Below are positions 35,798 through 46,424 of a stretch of DNA of 64,000 nt, in pieces. Position 1 is the stretch's first letter. The number at the start of each line of letters is the position of its first letter. The notes beneath the pieces were generated by a model, which was not told the origin of the DNA, made no database searches, and saw only the letters and a list, made by a program, of their open reading frames with translations. A program made the position numbers and the translations under genes. Source of the DNA: Tetragonia tetragonoides (lineage: Eukaryota; Streptophyta; Magnoliopsida; Caryophyllales; Aizoaceae); the NCBI GenBank assembly GCA_038025085.1, contig CM076139.1, forward strand, positions 54,478,807-54,542,806, read 5' to 3'.

Positions 35798-38700
35798 CTA
35801 CGGGTAATCAGGGGAGTCTATGGAGAAGTCAGGATCGTGAGGCTTCACCAATTTAGGCAACTCCACATCTCTGCTCCTCTGGGCACCTTTCCTTGTATTT
35901 GTTGCGAATCTTTTTGCCAAAATCGTGATTCCCATGTTCTGCATGGCTTGAGAAGAAGGTGCTGGTGCTTCTTCACTGTCCTGGTGAACTTCTTCATCAT
36001 GAGGTTCATACTCAACGACGCTCTCATATGACTCTGAAAAGGACTCAGAGAATGACTCTCTCAAGCTCAGGCTCAGTGCCATCTTTCTCTTCTTGTATCT
36101 TCTCCAAGCACTTTGAATAAAACAAGTAGCCCAAGTTCGCCAGTGATGAGAATAGAATCGGAAAGTGTGTTGCAGCTTTTTACTATGGAGACGCCGAAAC
36201 TGGTTGGCGACAAATTTGAGGTCTTCTGCTTGCAATGCAAAAGCTTCTACTTCCTCTACCGCTCTTACTGTTCTTGTGGAAGATGGCAAATTGGCACTAG
36301 CAGCAGCGGCACTTGGAAGCAGGGCCCAGGCAAGAAGCTCTTCCCCACAGAAGTCCCCTGCCCTTAAAGTTATGGAATTGAAGAACCCTGACCGTCCTCC
36401 ATTTGTGGTTGAGCTCTCTAGTTTCCCTCTTATAATGAAGAGCATTTCTGTTACGGGATCGCCCTCACGAACAATGAACGTGTCTAGAGTACTCAGCGAA
36501 GATCTCAGTCGCTCACATATGGCATCAAGTAGCTGACCGTCCATTTGAGCAAAAAATGGGACCTGCATTCCCGTATCATTAATCATCAGGCAAGTGCATT
36601 CCAACGTTAGTGAGGAAATTTTAGCCAAAATATAAGGATCAGAAAAATTAAAGAACTTACTCGGCGAACAAGGTTGAGGCATAGATGACGCTGGATATCT
36701 CGGCGTAAATCTGTGGGTAAGGAAATGAGGATTGCTTCTTCATCAACTCCTCGGGTTGCCAGCCACTTATACTGAACAAACCGCCTTACTCTTCCTCGCA
36801 GGTTCTCAGGGAGTTGGCGATGTTTCATCCACTCCTCAGTGTCACGCCTCTTCAGCCTCCACTCCTCCAGCCTCGAAGTGATAGATTCCAGGTAGGTCTA
36901 ATTTCAGTGTAATGTAATTTTCAAAAGCATGAGCAACAGGAACCTCAAACAATGCAAATAAGGTAAAGGAAACCCATGAGTTACCAAGATAAATTCTGAT
37001 CAATATGATTGTTAGCAAAAGTTGTGACTGTAAGGAGAGGTTCTCTACCTGCATGTTACCAATTAGGAGGGCAAATAAAACCAAACCCAAAATGCAAATG
37101 ATGATGCAAATCAAGGTTTCCCAGGCAAATGTGCTTGTTTCCAAATTCTGACCATACGAGCTGCAAAATATGATTCAGAAATATTGTCAATATCACTGAC
37201 AAGCTAAGACATTTTTGAGTGTATGGTGTTGTCTGAATGTTGGAACACCATGGGAGATGTGACAAGACAATGACTCTTACATCAATCTGAGGAAGTGGCA
37301 ATCTAACAAGCTAAAGAAGGATAATCACCACCAAAAAAGGCTCCAGAAGGATTACAAGCATGAGTGCAGTAACAAACCTCAATTGTTGTAATCCCCACCA
37401 TAAACAGTAGAAGTACTTGTCCATGAAACTATCCGAAACAACATTTTTGAGCATGGCGTTTTTGAATATACCATATTCGAAAGTACTGTTTTGGTTGTTG
37501 GGATCACATTTCGAAAACACTTTTGTGCTATCTGCCCAAGTTATACGATCGGTATCTGATGTTGTACTACAGTCCAGGTAACGAAGATGGCATTGAATGG
37601 CCGAATCTTCCTGTCTACACATCGTCTTCCAGCAGGATGAGAATCTTTCAATAGATAGTAAATACCAAAGTGCCCCTAAGACCTACAGGGAAAGGAACTA
37701 TATCATGTCAAAACTATATGAATAGAAGAATTTTAGGGGTACAGAAATTAGCTGCTAAGGAAACTTTTATTCAAGGAATCAGGCTTCAAGGTTATACTAG
37801 TTGCTTACATGACTTGCTAACATGTACCATATCAGATTATAAGCAGCTCCTGCCCAAGCAGTTCTGGTTACAACTCCAGCAGATTTGACAATCTCAGAAC
37901 TCAGTGGAAAGATGAGATAGAACCTCGGGATATACTGAAGCAGAACAATCAACTGAAGTGCATTAAAGGTACTCCTTGAACGAGAGAGTTTTATTGCTGG
38001 AATGATGAACCAAATTACAATCTGTAAGGAATGAAAACAGCAATTTTATTGTCACCTTTCAATGTCTGTATGTCATATAACTTGGATATCATCAATCATA
38101 GACGAAGGTCGTGAAGAAATAAACAAGACATTAGCACAGTAAAAGGGTTACAAGTATCCTGCTGTCATAAGAAAGACGCCTGAGGCACTTCGAGCTCAGC
38201 TAGCGCACAAACAGTCTTTTGTTGCCATCCTCGGTTCATATTTATAAGGGAATTGGCTAAGAAACTGATATATTATGTTGTTTCCATGTAAATGAAATCA
38301 TTATCTAGCATAGCAAGAATCAAACAAGGTAGGCCGGTCAAAAAATAAAGCTAGAAGAAAGGAAATAGGAATAATGCACCTGAGGGAGAGGCAATGCTGC
38401 TATGAGATCAATGATGAAGCTGCCTGATCTAATATACCTCCTCGAAATCTCTTTTCTGTCCCTAACGAGCTCACCTCTTCCGAACACCCTTGAACTAGGT
38501 GCTACAAAAGCAGTGCGGAACCTTACAACAACATGTAAAATGTAGCAGACATCGGCAAGGGTCCTGAAAAATGTGACAACAACACCCAATGCCACATTCC
38601 TATCCATACATGATGAGTTCTCACTGTTGACTACTATTGGGAGATAAAAGAACAATGGATCAACAAATAATGCCACAAGACATGAAACTAGAAAAATACG

Positions 38701-39169
38701 GTTCCACATCAAGACAGCCTCACTTGAAGGGTCAAGTGTTCTGTTCCACCATGGCTCATCATTATCATGCTTCCACCGCTCATTAAGATGATCATCATTT
38801 TTTGATGAGAAGACCATGAAAGTTGGCAACTTGAAAGCTTCCCCCAATCTGTTTATACTATTCCCTATGCTGCTATTCATGTTTCCGGATCCAACACCAC
38901 CTAGTAAAGGTGCAGTCTGTTTGAACCTGCTCGGAGAGGGAGATGATTTTTCTGATGGAAACGAGTCGTTTCTCCCCCAAGAATAATTGAAGGTTTGCTT
39001 TTCATTCTCATGATAGCTGAAAAGAACAATATAACTAATAAATCAAAATCTTAGGAAGATATAAAAGACGCTGATTAATTCAATTAATTTCAATTCAGAA
39101 CAGAACATTAATTGGAACTCGCGAAAATTAGAAATGTAATCTATACCTTGCTCTTCTATTGAGTTCCAT
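35798..39169 (-). CDS. CNGC: Cyclic nucleotide-gated ion channel
   Basis: Seven exons on the minus strand: 39147-39169, 38380-39016, 37809-38021, 37378-37682, 37049-37160, 36661-36897, 35798-36562. They total 2292 nt and give 763 residues in frame. Visible landmarks: S1 region (NRIFLVSCLVALFVDPLFFYLP), S4-S5 region with YIRSGSFIIDLIAALPLPQ, S5 with AWAGAAYNLIWYMLASH, pore filter GQNL at about residues 396-399, S6 (CIIICILGLVLFALLIGNMQ), C-linker YKWLATRGVDEEAIL, cyclic-nucleotide-binding fold with REGDPVTEMLFIIRGKLES and GDFCGEELLAWAL, and an IQ calmodulin site FIQSAWRRYKKRK at about 657-669. Plant CNGCs are tetrameric, calmodulin-regulated Ca2+-permeable channels, mostly at the plasma membrane. 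The N-terminus and YLP variant suggest group III, but this is not certain. No lesion is visible. Confidence 0.93.
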
Positions 39170-39660
39170 AAGTGATATCGTGATCGTGAATGAACTGCAT
39201 TGACTCAAACATACAAGTCATAGAGCAATGAGCTGGGTTGCGAAACGAGGATCATAGAGGGCAACATAAATGCTTCATCCTTGTTAAGCCTTTCCTTTAT
39301 TGCACAAAGGGTACTGGCAACCCAATAGCCATAACAATAAACAGCAAGGAAAAGGGAATATTGCCGGGAGGAAGAAAGCTAGGACTTAGGAGGAGCTCAA
39401 AGTTTGATTAGGAATGTAGTTGACTTTCCACAACGAACAAGTAGTTAAGGGCTGGCACTTTGCCAGGAAACAAACAAGATAGAATAAAATACACCTAGTA
39501 AGAATAAAGTACAATAACTGAACTAATCAAGACAAAGTACAGCTCAGATGGCTGTTTAGGCTAGTTTACACACTTTACTTGTTGGGGAGAGACAGGCGCA
39601 GAACATATATACGACGTGAAGGCCAGTAATGCTGGAATAGAATAGCAAATTTGATTTATA
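39170..39660. other. CNGC upstream region
   Basis: It should contain the channel's 5' UTR and promoter. No reading frame or repeat is supported. Confidence 0.4.
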
Positions 39661-39686
39661 TTTATATTTTTATATTAAAATAAGGG

Positions 39687-39715
39687 AGGAGGGGGGGGGG
39701 GGGGAGGGAGAGAAT
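39687..39715 (+). repeat. Poly-G tract (G-rich 29-mer)
   Basis: An uninterrupted run of about 15 G within GGAGGAGGG...GGAGGGAGAG. It is capable in principle of forming G-quadruplexes. Confidence 0.9.
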
Positions 39716-39827
39716 GTGAGGAACTGAAGGACTGGGTAAAAAGCCATGAATGGTTCTATCTGGCAAGGAAAACATACACAAAGGTTGGGTTTTCAAAAAA
39801 AAATATTGTACTTGGGTAACAAATGGA

Positions 39828-39935
39828 ATAAAGTGACGGGGTGGTTTAATGGTTCCAAACTTACTCCAGATGGTTTGGTAAGGCAAGATCATGGGCTCAT
39901 GGGTTCGAATCCCCATTCCCCCCATGCGTTTAATA
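39828..39935 (+). mobile_element. tRNA-derived SINE fragment
   Basis: It contains a box A-like TGGTTTAATGG and a box B matching GGTTCGAATCC exactly, about 55 bp apart, as in polymerase III internal promoters of tRNA-derived SINEs. It shares the words TGGTTTGGTAA and AGATCATGG with 60215-60290. It overlaps the last codons of the adjoining LINE reading frame, so it joins or terminates that LINE copy. Cloverleaf pairing of a functional tRNA was not found. Confidence 0.5.
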
Positions 39936-42900
39936 AATTCAGTTTAGGTTTTGAGAGGCTGTTCTTAAGAAAATTTAACCTTTCAATAAAAGAATCAGAA
40001 GCACAGTTGACAACAGAAAGGTTAATATTACACAATATTTCTACTTCTTTAATCGTTTGGAAAATATAGGGGCATTCAAAAAATAAGTGTAGCTTATCTT
40101 CACTATGGTGATTACAAAAGATACATTCTTGGGGCACATACACTTGACTTTGTTCCAACCATTTTTTAGTCGGTAATCCCTCCAGGCACAATTTCCATAA
40201 GAAAATTTTTACTTTTGGAGGAATATTAAGGTCCCAAATCCAGCTGAATTCACACTTTGTATTGATCTTATCATTTATACCCTGTGCTATCCAAGAGGCT
40301 GATTTACACGAGAAATTACCATCAGCTGAAAGACCCCAATAAAATTTGTCCGGAACTTCATTATATGGGATGGGAATTCCCAAAATAGCATTAATGGTTT
40401 TCGAAGAAACAACCCGAGCTAGAAGAGAAGTATCCCATTCACCATTGGAACCAATAAAGACAGATACAGAGATAGATACATCAAAAAGTGGGTCATCTGA
40501 AAAGGTATCAAAGAAAATATCTGCCAAGGGGACAGGAGAAACCCAGTTATCCGTCCAGAATTTAATACTTTGACCATTACCTACTTGCCATCTAAGACCC
40601 TGTTTAAACAAATCTCGCACTTTGAGCATATTGGACCATTGCCAAGAGCTCGATCTCTTTCCTTTGGAGAAATCTAAGATATTACTTCCTTTGAGATATT
40701 TTTGGTTTATTATTCTAACTCATTTACTTTATGGCTCTTTTAGGATCTTCCAAATCAGTTTCATTTGCATAGCTTTATTGGTGGCTTCTGCTTTTCGCAG
40801 TCCTAAACCTCCCAATTTCTTAGGCCTACACACTTTATCCCAACTAATAAGATTAGAAGAAGAACTATCCGGATTTTTATTCCAGAGAAAATTCCTATTA
40901 ATTCTATCCAAATTCTTAAGATCACTTGAGGGAAGGGTGAAGCTTTGCATTGTATAGATTGGAATTGCAGCTAAATTGGCTTGTATCAATGTAACTCTAC
41001 CTGCATGGGAGAGCGAATTAACTTTCCATTTTGATAAATACTCCTTAGTACGAGTCAGTACATCTTCAAAGGTATTATTATTAACTCGGTTACTGATAAT
41101 AGGACATCCAAGATACTTGTCCAGAGTTACTGAATGATTCATTAAAAGGATACCTTTGAAGACATCTATCGTTTGTCGGCTGATATTCTTGGTACATTGG
41201 AAAGATGATCTTTGAAAATTAATTTTCTGTCTCGACATAATACAATAGTGGTCTAGAATTTCCTTAATTTTATGACAGCTTTGATTGGTTGCTTCTGCAA
41301 AAATCATCGTATCATCTGCAAAAGTAAGAAAGGGGATCTTATCTGCACCCTGACATATATTAATTCCGACACTTTTCTTAGAAATATTACTTTCTCGTTG
41401 TAAACGACGAGCCAATACCTCAGCACACAATATAAAAATATAGGGAGACAGAGGGTCCCCTTGTCTAATACCCCTAGATGGTACAAAGGTAGTACCCGGA
41501 GAATTGCTAACAAGTACTGAAAAGGAAACTGACGCTACGCATTCTTTAAGCCACCCAATCCAACATTCATTAAACCCAAACTTTCGAAAGACCTGAAAAA
41601 TGAAATTCCAGTCTAGCCTATCATAAACTTTTTCCATATCAAGCTTTATGCCTAACCACCCACTTTTTCCTTGCTTGGAGCGGAAATAATGGAAAATTTC
41701 ATGAGCTAAAAGAATGTTATCTTGAATACATCTATCCACCACAAAGGCACCCTGAAGAGGATGAATTAGCTTTCCAATAACATTCTTAAGACGAGAAGTA
41801 AGAATTTTCGAAATAATTTTGTAGAGTAGTACAAAGACATATAGGTCTAAAGTGGTTAGCTGCATTAGGATTATCTATCTTCGGAATCAAAGCAATAAAT
41901 GTTTGGTTTATTTCTTTTAGGATTTTTCCAAAGTGAAAAAAAGTTTTCACTGCTCGGATTACAGAAGGTCCTAGTATATTCCAGTAAAACTGATAGAACA
42001 AAGCAGGAAAACCATCTGGTCCAGGAGACTTATTCGGAGCAAGTAAAAATACTGCTTTCTTGATTTCATCTTCTGAAACCATTTTTGTTAAAAAGAGGTT
42101 GTCTTCATCAGTAATTTCTTTGTTGACGTCTTGTAAATCTCTGTCTATATTTAAATAACAATTGTTATCTTTATAAAATCTAGCTTTAAATTCCTTTGTA
42201 ATTACACTTCTAATACTACCAGGTTCTGTGAAATGGATTCCTTCTCTGTTTACAAAATCCAAAATCCTTTTCCTACTCCTTCTGATTGTAGCTTTAGTTT
42301 GAAAATAAGCGGAGTTTCTAACCCCTAAAGTAAGGTTTTTTTCCTTGGCTCTTTGAGACCAATAAGTACGATTAAAGTTAACTAGCTTAGCTTTTTTCCT
42401 GATTAGATTGTCTTGGGCTGTTATTAAGCGAGCATTCATTGAAGTTGTAACTAATTTGCTTTGAACACTAATTATTTTACCTTCTACTTCCTTAATTGTC
42501 TAGTAACATTACTAAACTTGAGTTTAACCCAATTCTTGGAGAGTTTTTTCAAGAGTTTGGTTTTATGAACTAGCTGAAATATTTGGGACCCATTACTTCT
42601 TGAATTTCAAGCTTTACGAACAATTTTTTCATAACCAACATTTTTGGTCCAAGCAGATTCAAACTTAAAAGGGGGAGGAGCAAAGGCAATTAACTGATTT
42701 AGATGCAGTATAATAGGACAATGATCAGAGGAAGTAAAGGCATGATGAGAAATGTGCATTAAGGGATAGAAAGATAAAAATGAAGGTGTTGATAACACCC
42801 TGTCAAGTCTTTCCAAAACATTATCTGGGCCTACCCTTTTTTTTCCTCCAAGTAAAACTACCACCAACAAATGGGATGTCAATTACATTAGCTTTAAATT

Positions 42901-43415
42901 TGAAGTCTTGTAATCTTTCAAACCTACTAGCATGAGGGATAGTGCCTCCTAATGTCTCATTACCAGAACCGATTTCATTAAAATCTCCTATTATAACAAA
43001 AGGGCAAGAAAGAGTAGAACAATAACTGAGCAAATCAGACCAAAATTGTCTTTTATGTGCAGATTGAGCAGGAGCATAACAAAAGATAATTACTATAGGA
43101 GCTGAACCATTAGCATCTTTAACAGAAAGAGCAATAAATCTAACTTCCTTTAATAAAACTACTACATCAAGTAAGTGTTGTTGCCAAAGCACCCAGATAC
43201 CACCAGAAAAACCAACACAAGGTATATAGTCATATCTTGAGAAGCCAAAAGTGCACAAGAGCTGAAGAGGGTTCATACTGAACTTTGGTCTCGGCTAGAG
43301 CTACCAAGTTCACATCATGAACTTTACAAAATAATTTCACATCTTCATTAACATCTTTTCTACCCGCCCCCCTTATATTCCAAAAAGCAAATTTATTCCT
43401 TAAATAAACTATTTT
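39889..43415 (-). pseudogene. L1 ORF2: endonuclease, reverse transcriptase, zf-RVT
   Basis: This is the coding remnant of the L1 element above. Five open segments in changing frames cover endonuclease, RT and the C-terminal zinc region in the normal order. The RT catalytic FADD box is present. A homopolymer run (poly-T on the plus strand at about 42837-42845) marks one frameshift. The final residues run into the SINE-like sequence. Confidence 0.85.
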
Positions 43416-44219
43416 TAGAAGGCATCAACAGGCTTAAAAATAGACTTAGATCATTTACTTGCTCTCTTAATAGAGCTAATAGCTGAATCAACATAGGCTG
43501 AACCACAAACATACTCCTTAAAACCCAAAGTACAACAAAATAAATCATAGCAGCATCAATTGGCTTTAAATATAGACTACGTGCCAGTTCTAGCAAATCA
43601 TAGTTGGCTAAGCAACGACTATATCGTAATCTGCAATAAAGAACCAAAATGAAGACAATCTTACAACCAAACCAAGTAATGGGAATAGGACTATCAATAA
43701 CAGTAGGAACCGTTATATTGGTCAGATCATGGACCAAATGAAAAGAGGGCATTGTGAGAGCAGAACATACCATGAACTGCAAAGACTGATCAGAAAATTG
43801 AGCACTAAAAGATAGGATATTAGTATACTTACCAACCTTCAAGGAAGGGGAGTGGTTCTTAACAAGTAAATGGGGCTGACAATGAGCTGCAAATCTAGAG
43901 GTCGAATTACTTGGTCGACATCTTATAAACACTGCAAGCCGAATCGAGAAGACGACCCAACAAGGCAAGAGGTAGACGGAGGACAAACCACCAACCTCAA
44001 GAGGAGAAGAACCGTAAGTAATATGAAAAGTACCAATTTTTCCCTCACAAAGTAACCACAACAACAACAACAACAACAACCCAGTAAGTATCCCGCCTAG
44101 GGCGGGGTCTGGGGAGGTCCAGATGTACGCAGTCTTACCCCTAACTAGTCGCCTAGAAGAGAGACTGTTTCCGAGAGACCCACAAAAACTTTTTCTTTTT
44201 TGAAAATGCATTTGAAAAC

Positions 44220-44220
<1 letters not shown>

Positions 44221-44271
<51 letters not shown>
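44221..44271. repeat. 51-bp poly-T tract
   Basis: A pure T homopolymer (A on the RTE sense strand) between the RT coding region and the conserved 3' tail of the RTE element. Confidence 0.95.
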
Positions 44272-44275
<4 letters not shown>

Positions 44276-44549
44276 CAGTAAAGAATGATCAGCAGGGTAA
44301 GGGAAGTAAATCAGTAAACATATTAACACAAGATTCTACTTACGGAGCAACCTAAAGTGAAGTAGACGCTACAGGCTATAAACAAACTGAATCAACGCCT
44401 AGTACTAGGCACTGAACAACCCTAATCTAACGCGGATCCTCTACACGGATCCTGCTACGCCATACTCTCCTATCTAGGACCAAGTCCTCGGTAAGATCTA
44501 GACGGGTCAAATCCTGCCTGATTACCTCTTCCCAAGTCTTCTTCGGGCG

Positions 44550-46424
44550 TCATCGTCTTCGTTTACAATCTCTAAGTGTAATTCTCTCACACCTTCTCAC
44601 CGATGCATCACGATGTCTCCTCCTCACATGCCCAAGCCACCTAAGCCTTGTTTCTCGCATCTTGTTGTCGATATCCGTCACTCCCACCTTGCCTCTCAAT
44701 ACTTCGTTCCTAATTCTATCTCTTCTTGTCGAATTGCACATCCAACGAAGCATCCTCATCTCGGTCACCCGCATCTTCTGCACATGCACCTGCCTCACCG
44801 GCCAACACTCCGCCCCATATAGCATAACTGGCCTGATGGCTGTACAATAAAATTTGCCTTTAAGTTTTAGTGGGATTTTTCTGTCACATAGAACTCCCGT
44901 TGCACTCCTCCACTTTAGCCACCCTGTTCTGATACGATGAGTCACGTCATCGTCAATCTCGCCGTTGCCCTGTATGACTGAACCGAGATATTTGAAACAA
45001 TCCTTCTTTGGCACCACCTCCGTACCAATCTTAATCTCCATATCCGAGGCACCCCCATCTCTTTTGAATTTGCCTTCCAAGTACTCGGTCTTTGTCCTAC
45101 TTAGCTTGAATCCCTTTGACTCTAGTGTATCCCGCCAAAGTTCCAATTTGGCGTTAACACCTTCTTTAGTCTCGTCTATCAGAACAATGTCGTCGGCAAA
45201 CAACATACACCAAGGCACATCCCCCTGGATAGTCTTAGTGAGCTCATCCATGACGGTTGCGAATAAAAAGGGGCTCAACGATGACCCTTGATGTAACCCA
45301 ATATCTATAGAAAATTGCTCAGTTTTCCCTCCTGTAGTCCTGACCCTAGTCCTCACTCCTTCATACATATCCTTAATCACTCGGATATAGGCGACTGGAA
45401 CCCCCTTGGCTTCCAAGCACCTCCACAAAACTTCTCTGGGTACCCTGTCGTACGCCTTCTCTAAATCAATGAAAACCATGTGCAAGTCCCTTTGTCTCTC
45501 TCTGTAGAGCTCCATAGAACGTCTAATCAGATGAATCGCTTCCGTTGTTGACCTCCCTGGCATGAACCCGAATTGGTTCTCCGAGATTAGAGTACTCTTC
45601 CTTAGTCTCTTCTCAATCACTCTCTCCCATAGCTTCATGGTGTGACTGAGTAGCTTAATACCCCTATAGTTGTTGCAGCTTTGGATATCTCCTTTGTTCT
45701 TGTATAGAGGAATCAATGTGTTGAGTCGCCACTCCTCCGGCATCCTTGCGGATTTAAGGATCACGTTGAAAAGCCTAACTAACCACAATAGACCTTCTTC
45801 CCCCAAACTCTTCCATACCTCTATGGGTATCTCATCTGGTCCTACTGCCTTCCCACTCTTCATCGTCCGCATGGCCCCTTTAATTTCTTCCTTCGTGACG
45901 CGACGAGAAAAGCTGTAGTTGCGGTATTGCTCGGATGTGGTAAGGTCTCCCAACGAAATGGCTACGTCTCCAACATTGTTAATGAGCTTATTGAAATACC
46001 CATGCCACCTCCTCTTGATGTTCGCGTCGTCCACAAGAACTCTCCCCGCCTCATCCTTAATACAACGAACTTGATCCAGGTCTCTGGTCTTCCTCTCCCT
46101 AGCTCTCGCCAACCTGTACACGTCCTGTTCTCCCTCCTTAGTGGCCAATTTTTGTTACAGGCTCTCATATGCTTTACTTTTGGCTTCTGCTACTGATTTC
46201 TTTGCCTCCCTCTTTGCCGCTCTGTAGGCTTCCCGCTTCTCCACCCTTTCCTCATCTATAGTGCTATCCATTAGGGCTTTATAGGCAACCTTCTTAGCCT
46301 TCACCCTGTTTTGAATATCCTCACTCCACCACCAGGCTTCCTTCTTGCTACTTCCTATCCCTCTTGCAACTCCTAAAGTCTCCTTCGCCACATTCCTAAT
46401 GAGGTCCGCCACCCCTGCCCACAT
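44550..46424 (-). pseudogene. RTE reverse transcriptase, 5'-truncated with one stop
   Basis: A 532-codon frame (44550-46148) has [79 protein letters not shown] and the catalytic LFADDIVL, all in the order typical of RTE reverse transcriptases. A TAA separates it from an upstream 89-codon segment in the same frame (46155-46424) that continues the linker. The C-terminus breaks off in [14 protein letters not shown] sequence. Endonuclease is absent, so it cannot move on its own. Confidence 0.9.

Noticed and set aside
39835..39920. Functional tRNA gene
   Set aside because: Box A and box B are present, but no cloverleaf or acceptor stem could be drawn and the context is a retroelement.
43393..44211. 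272-codon minus-strand frame as a cellular gene
   Set aside because: It spans the RTE tail, the target duplication and L1 5' sequence, so it is a composite of two retroelements.
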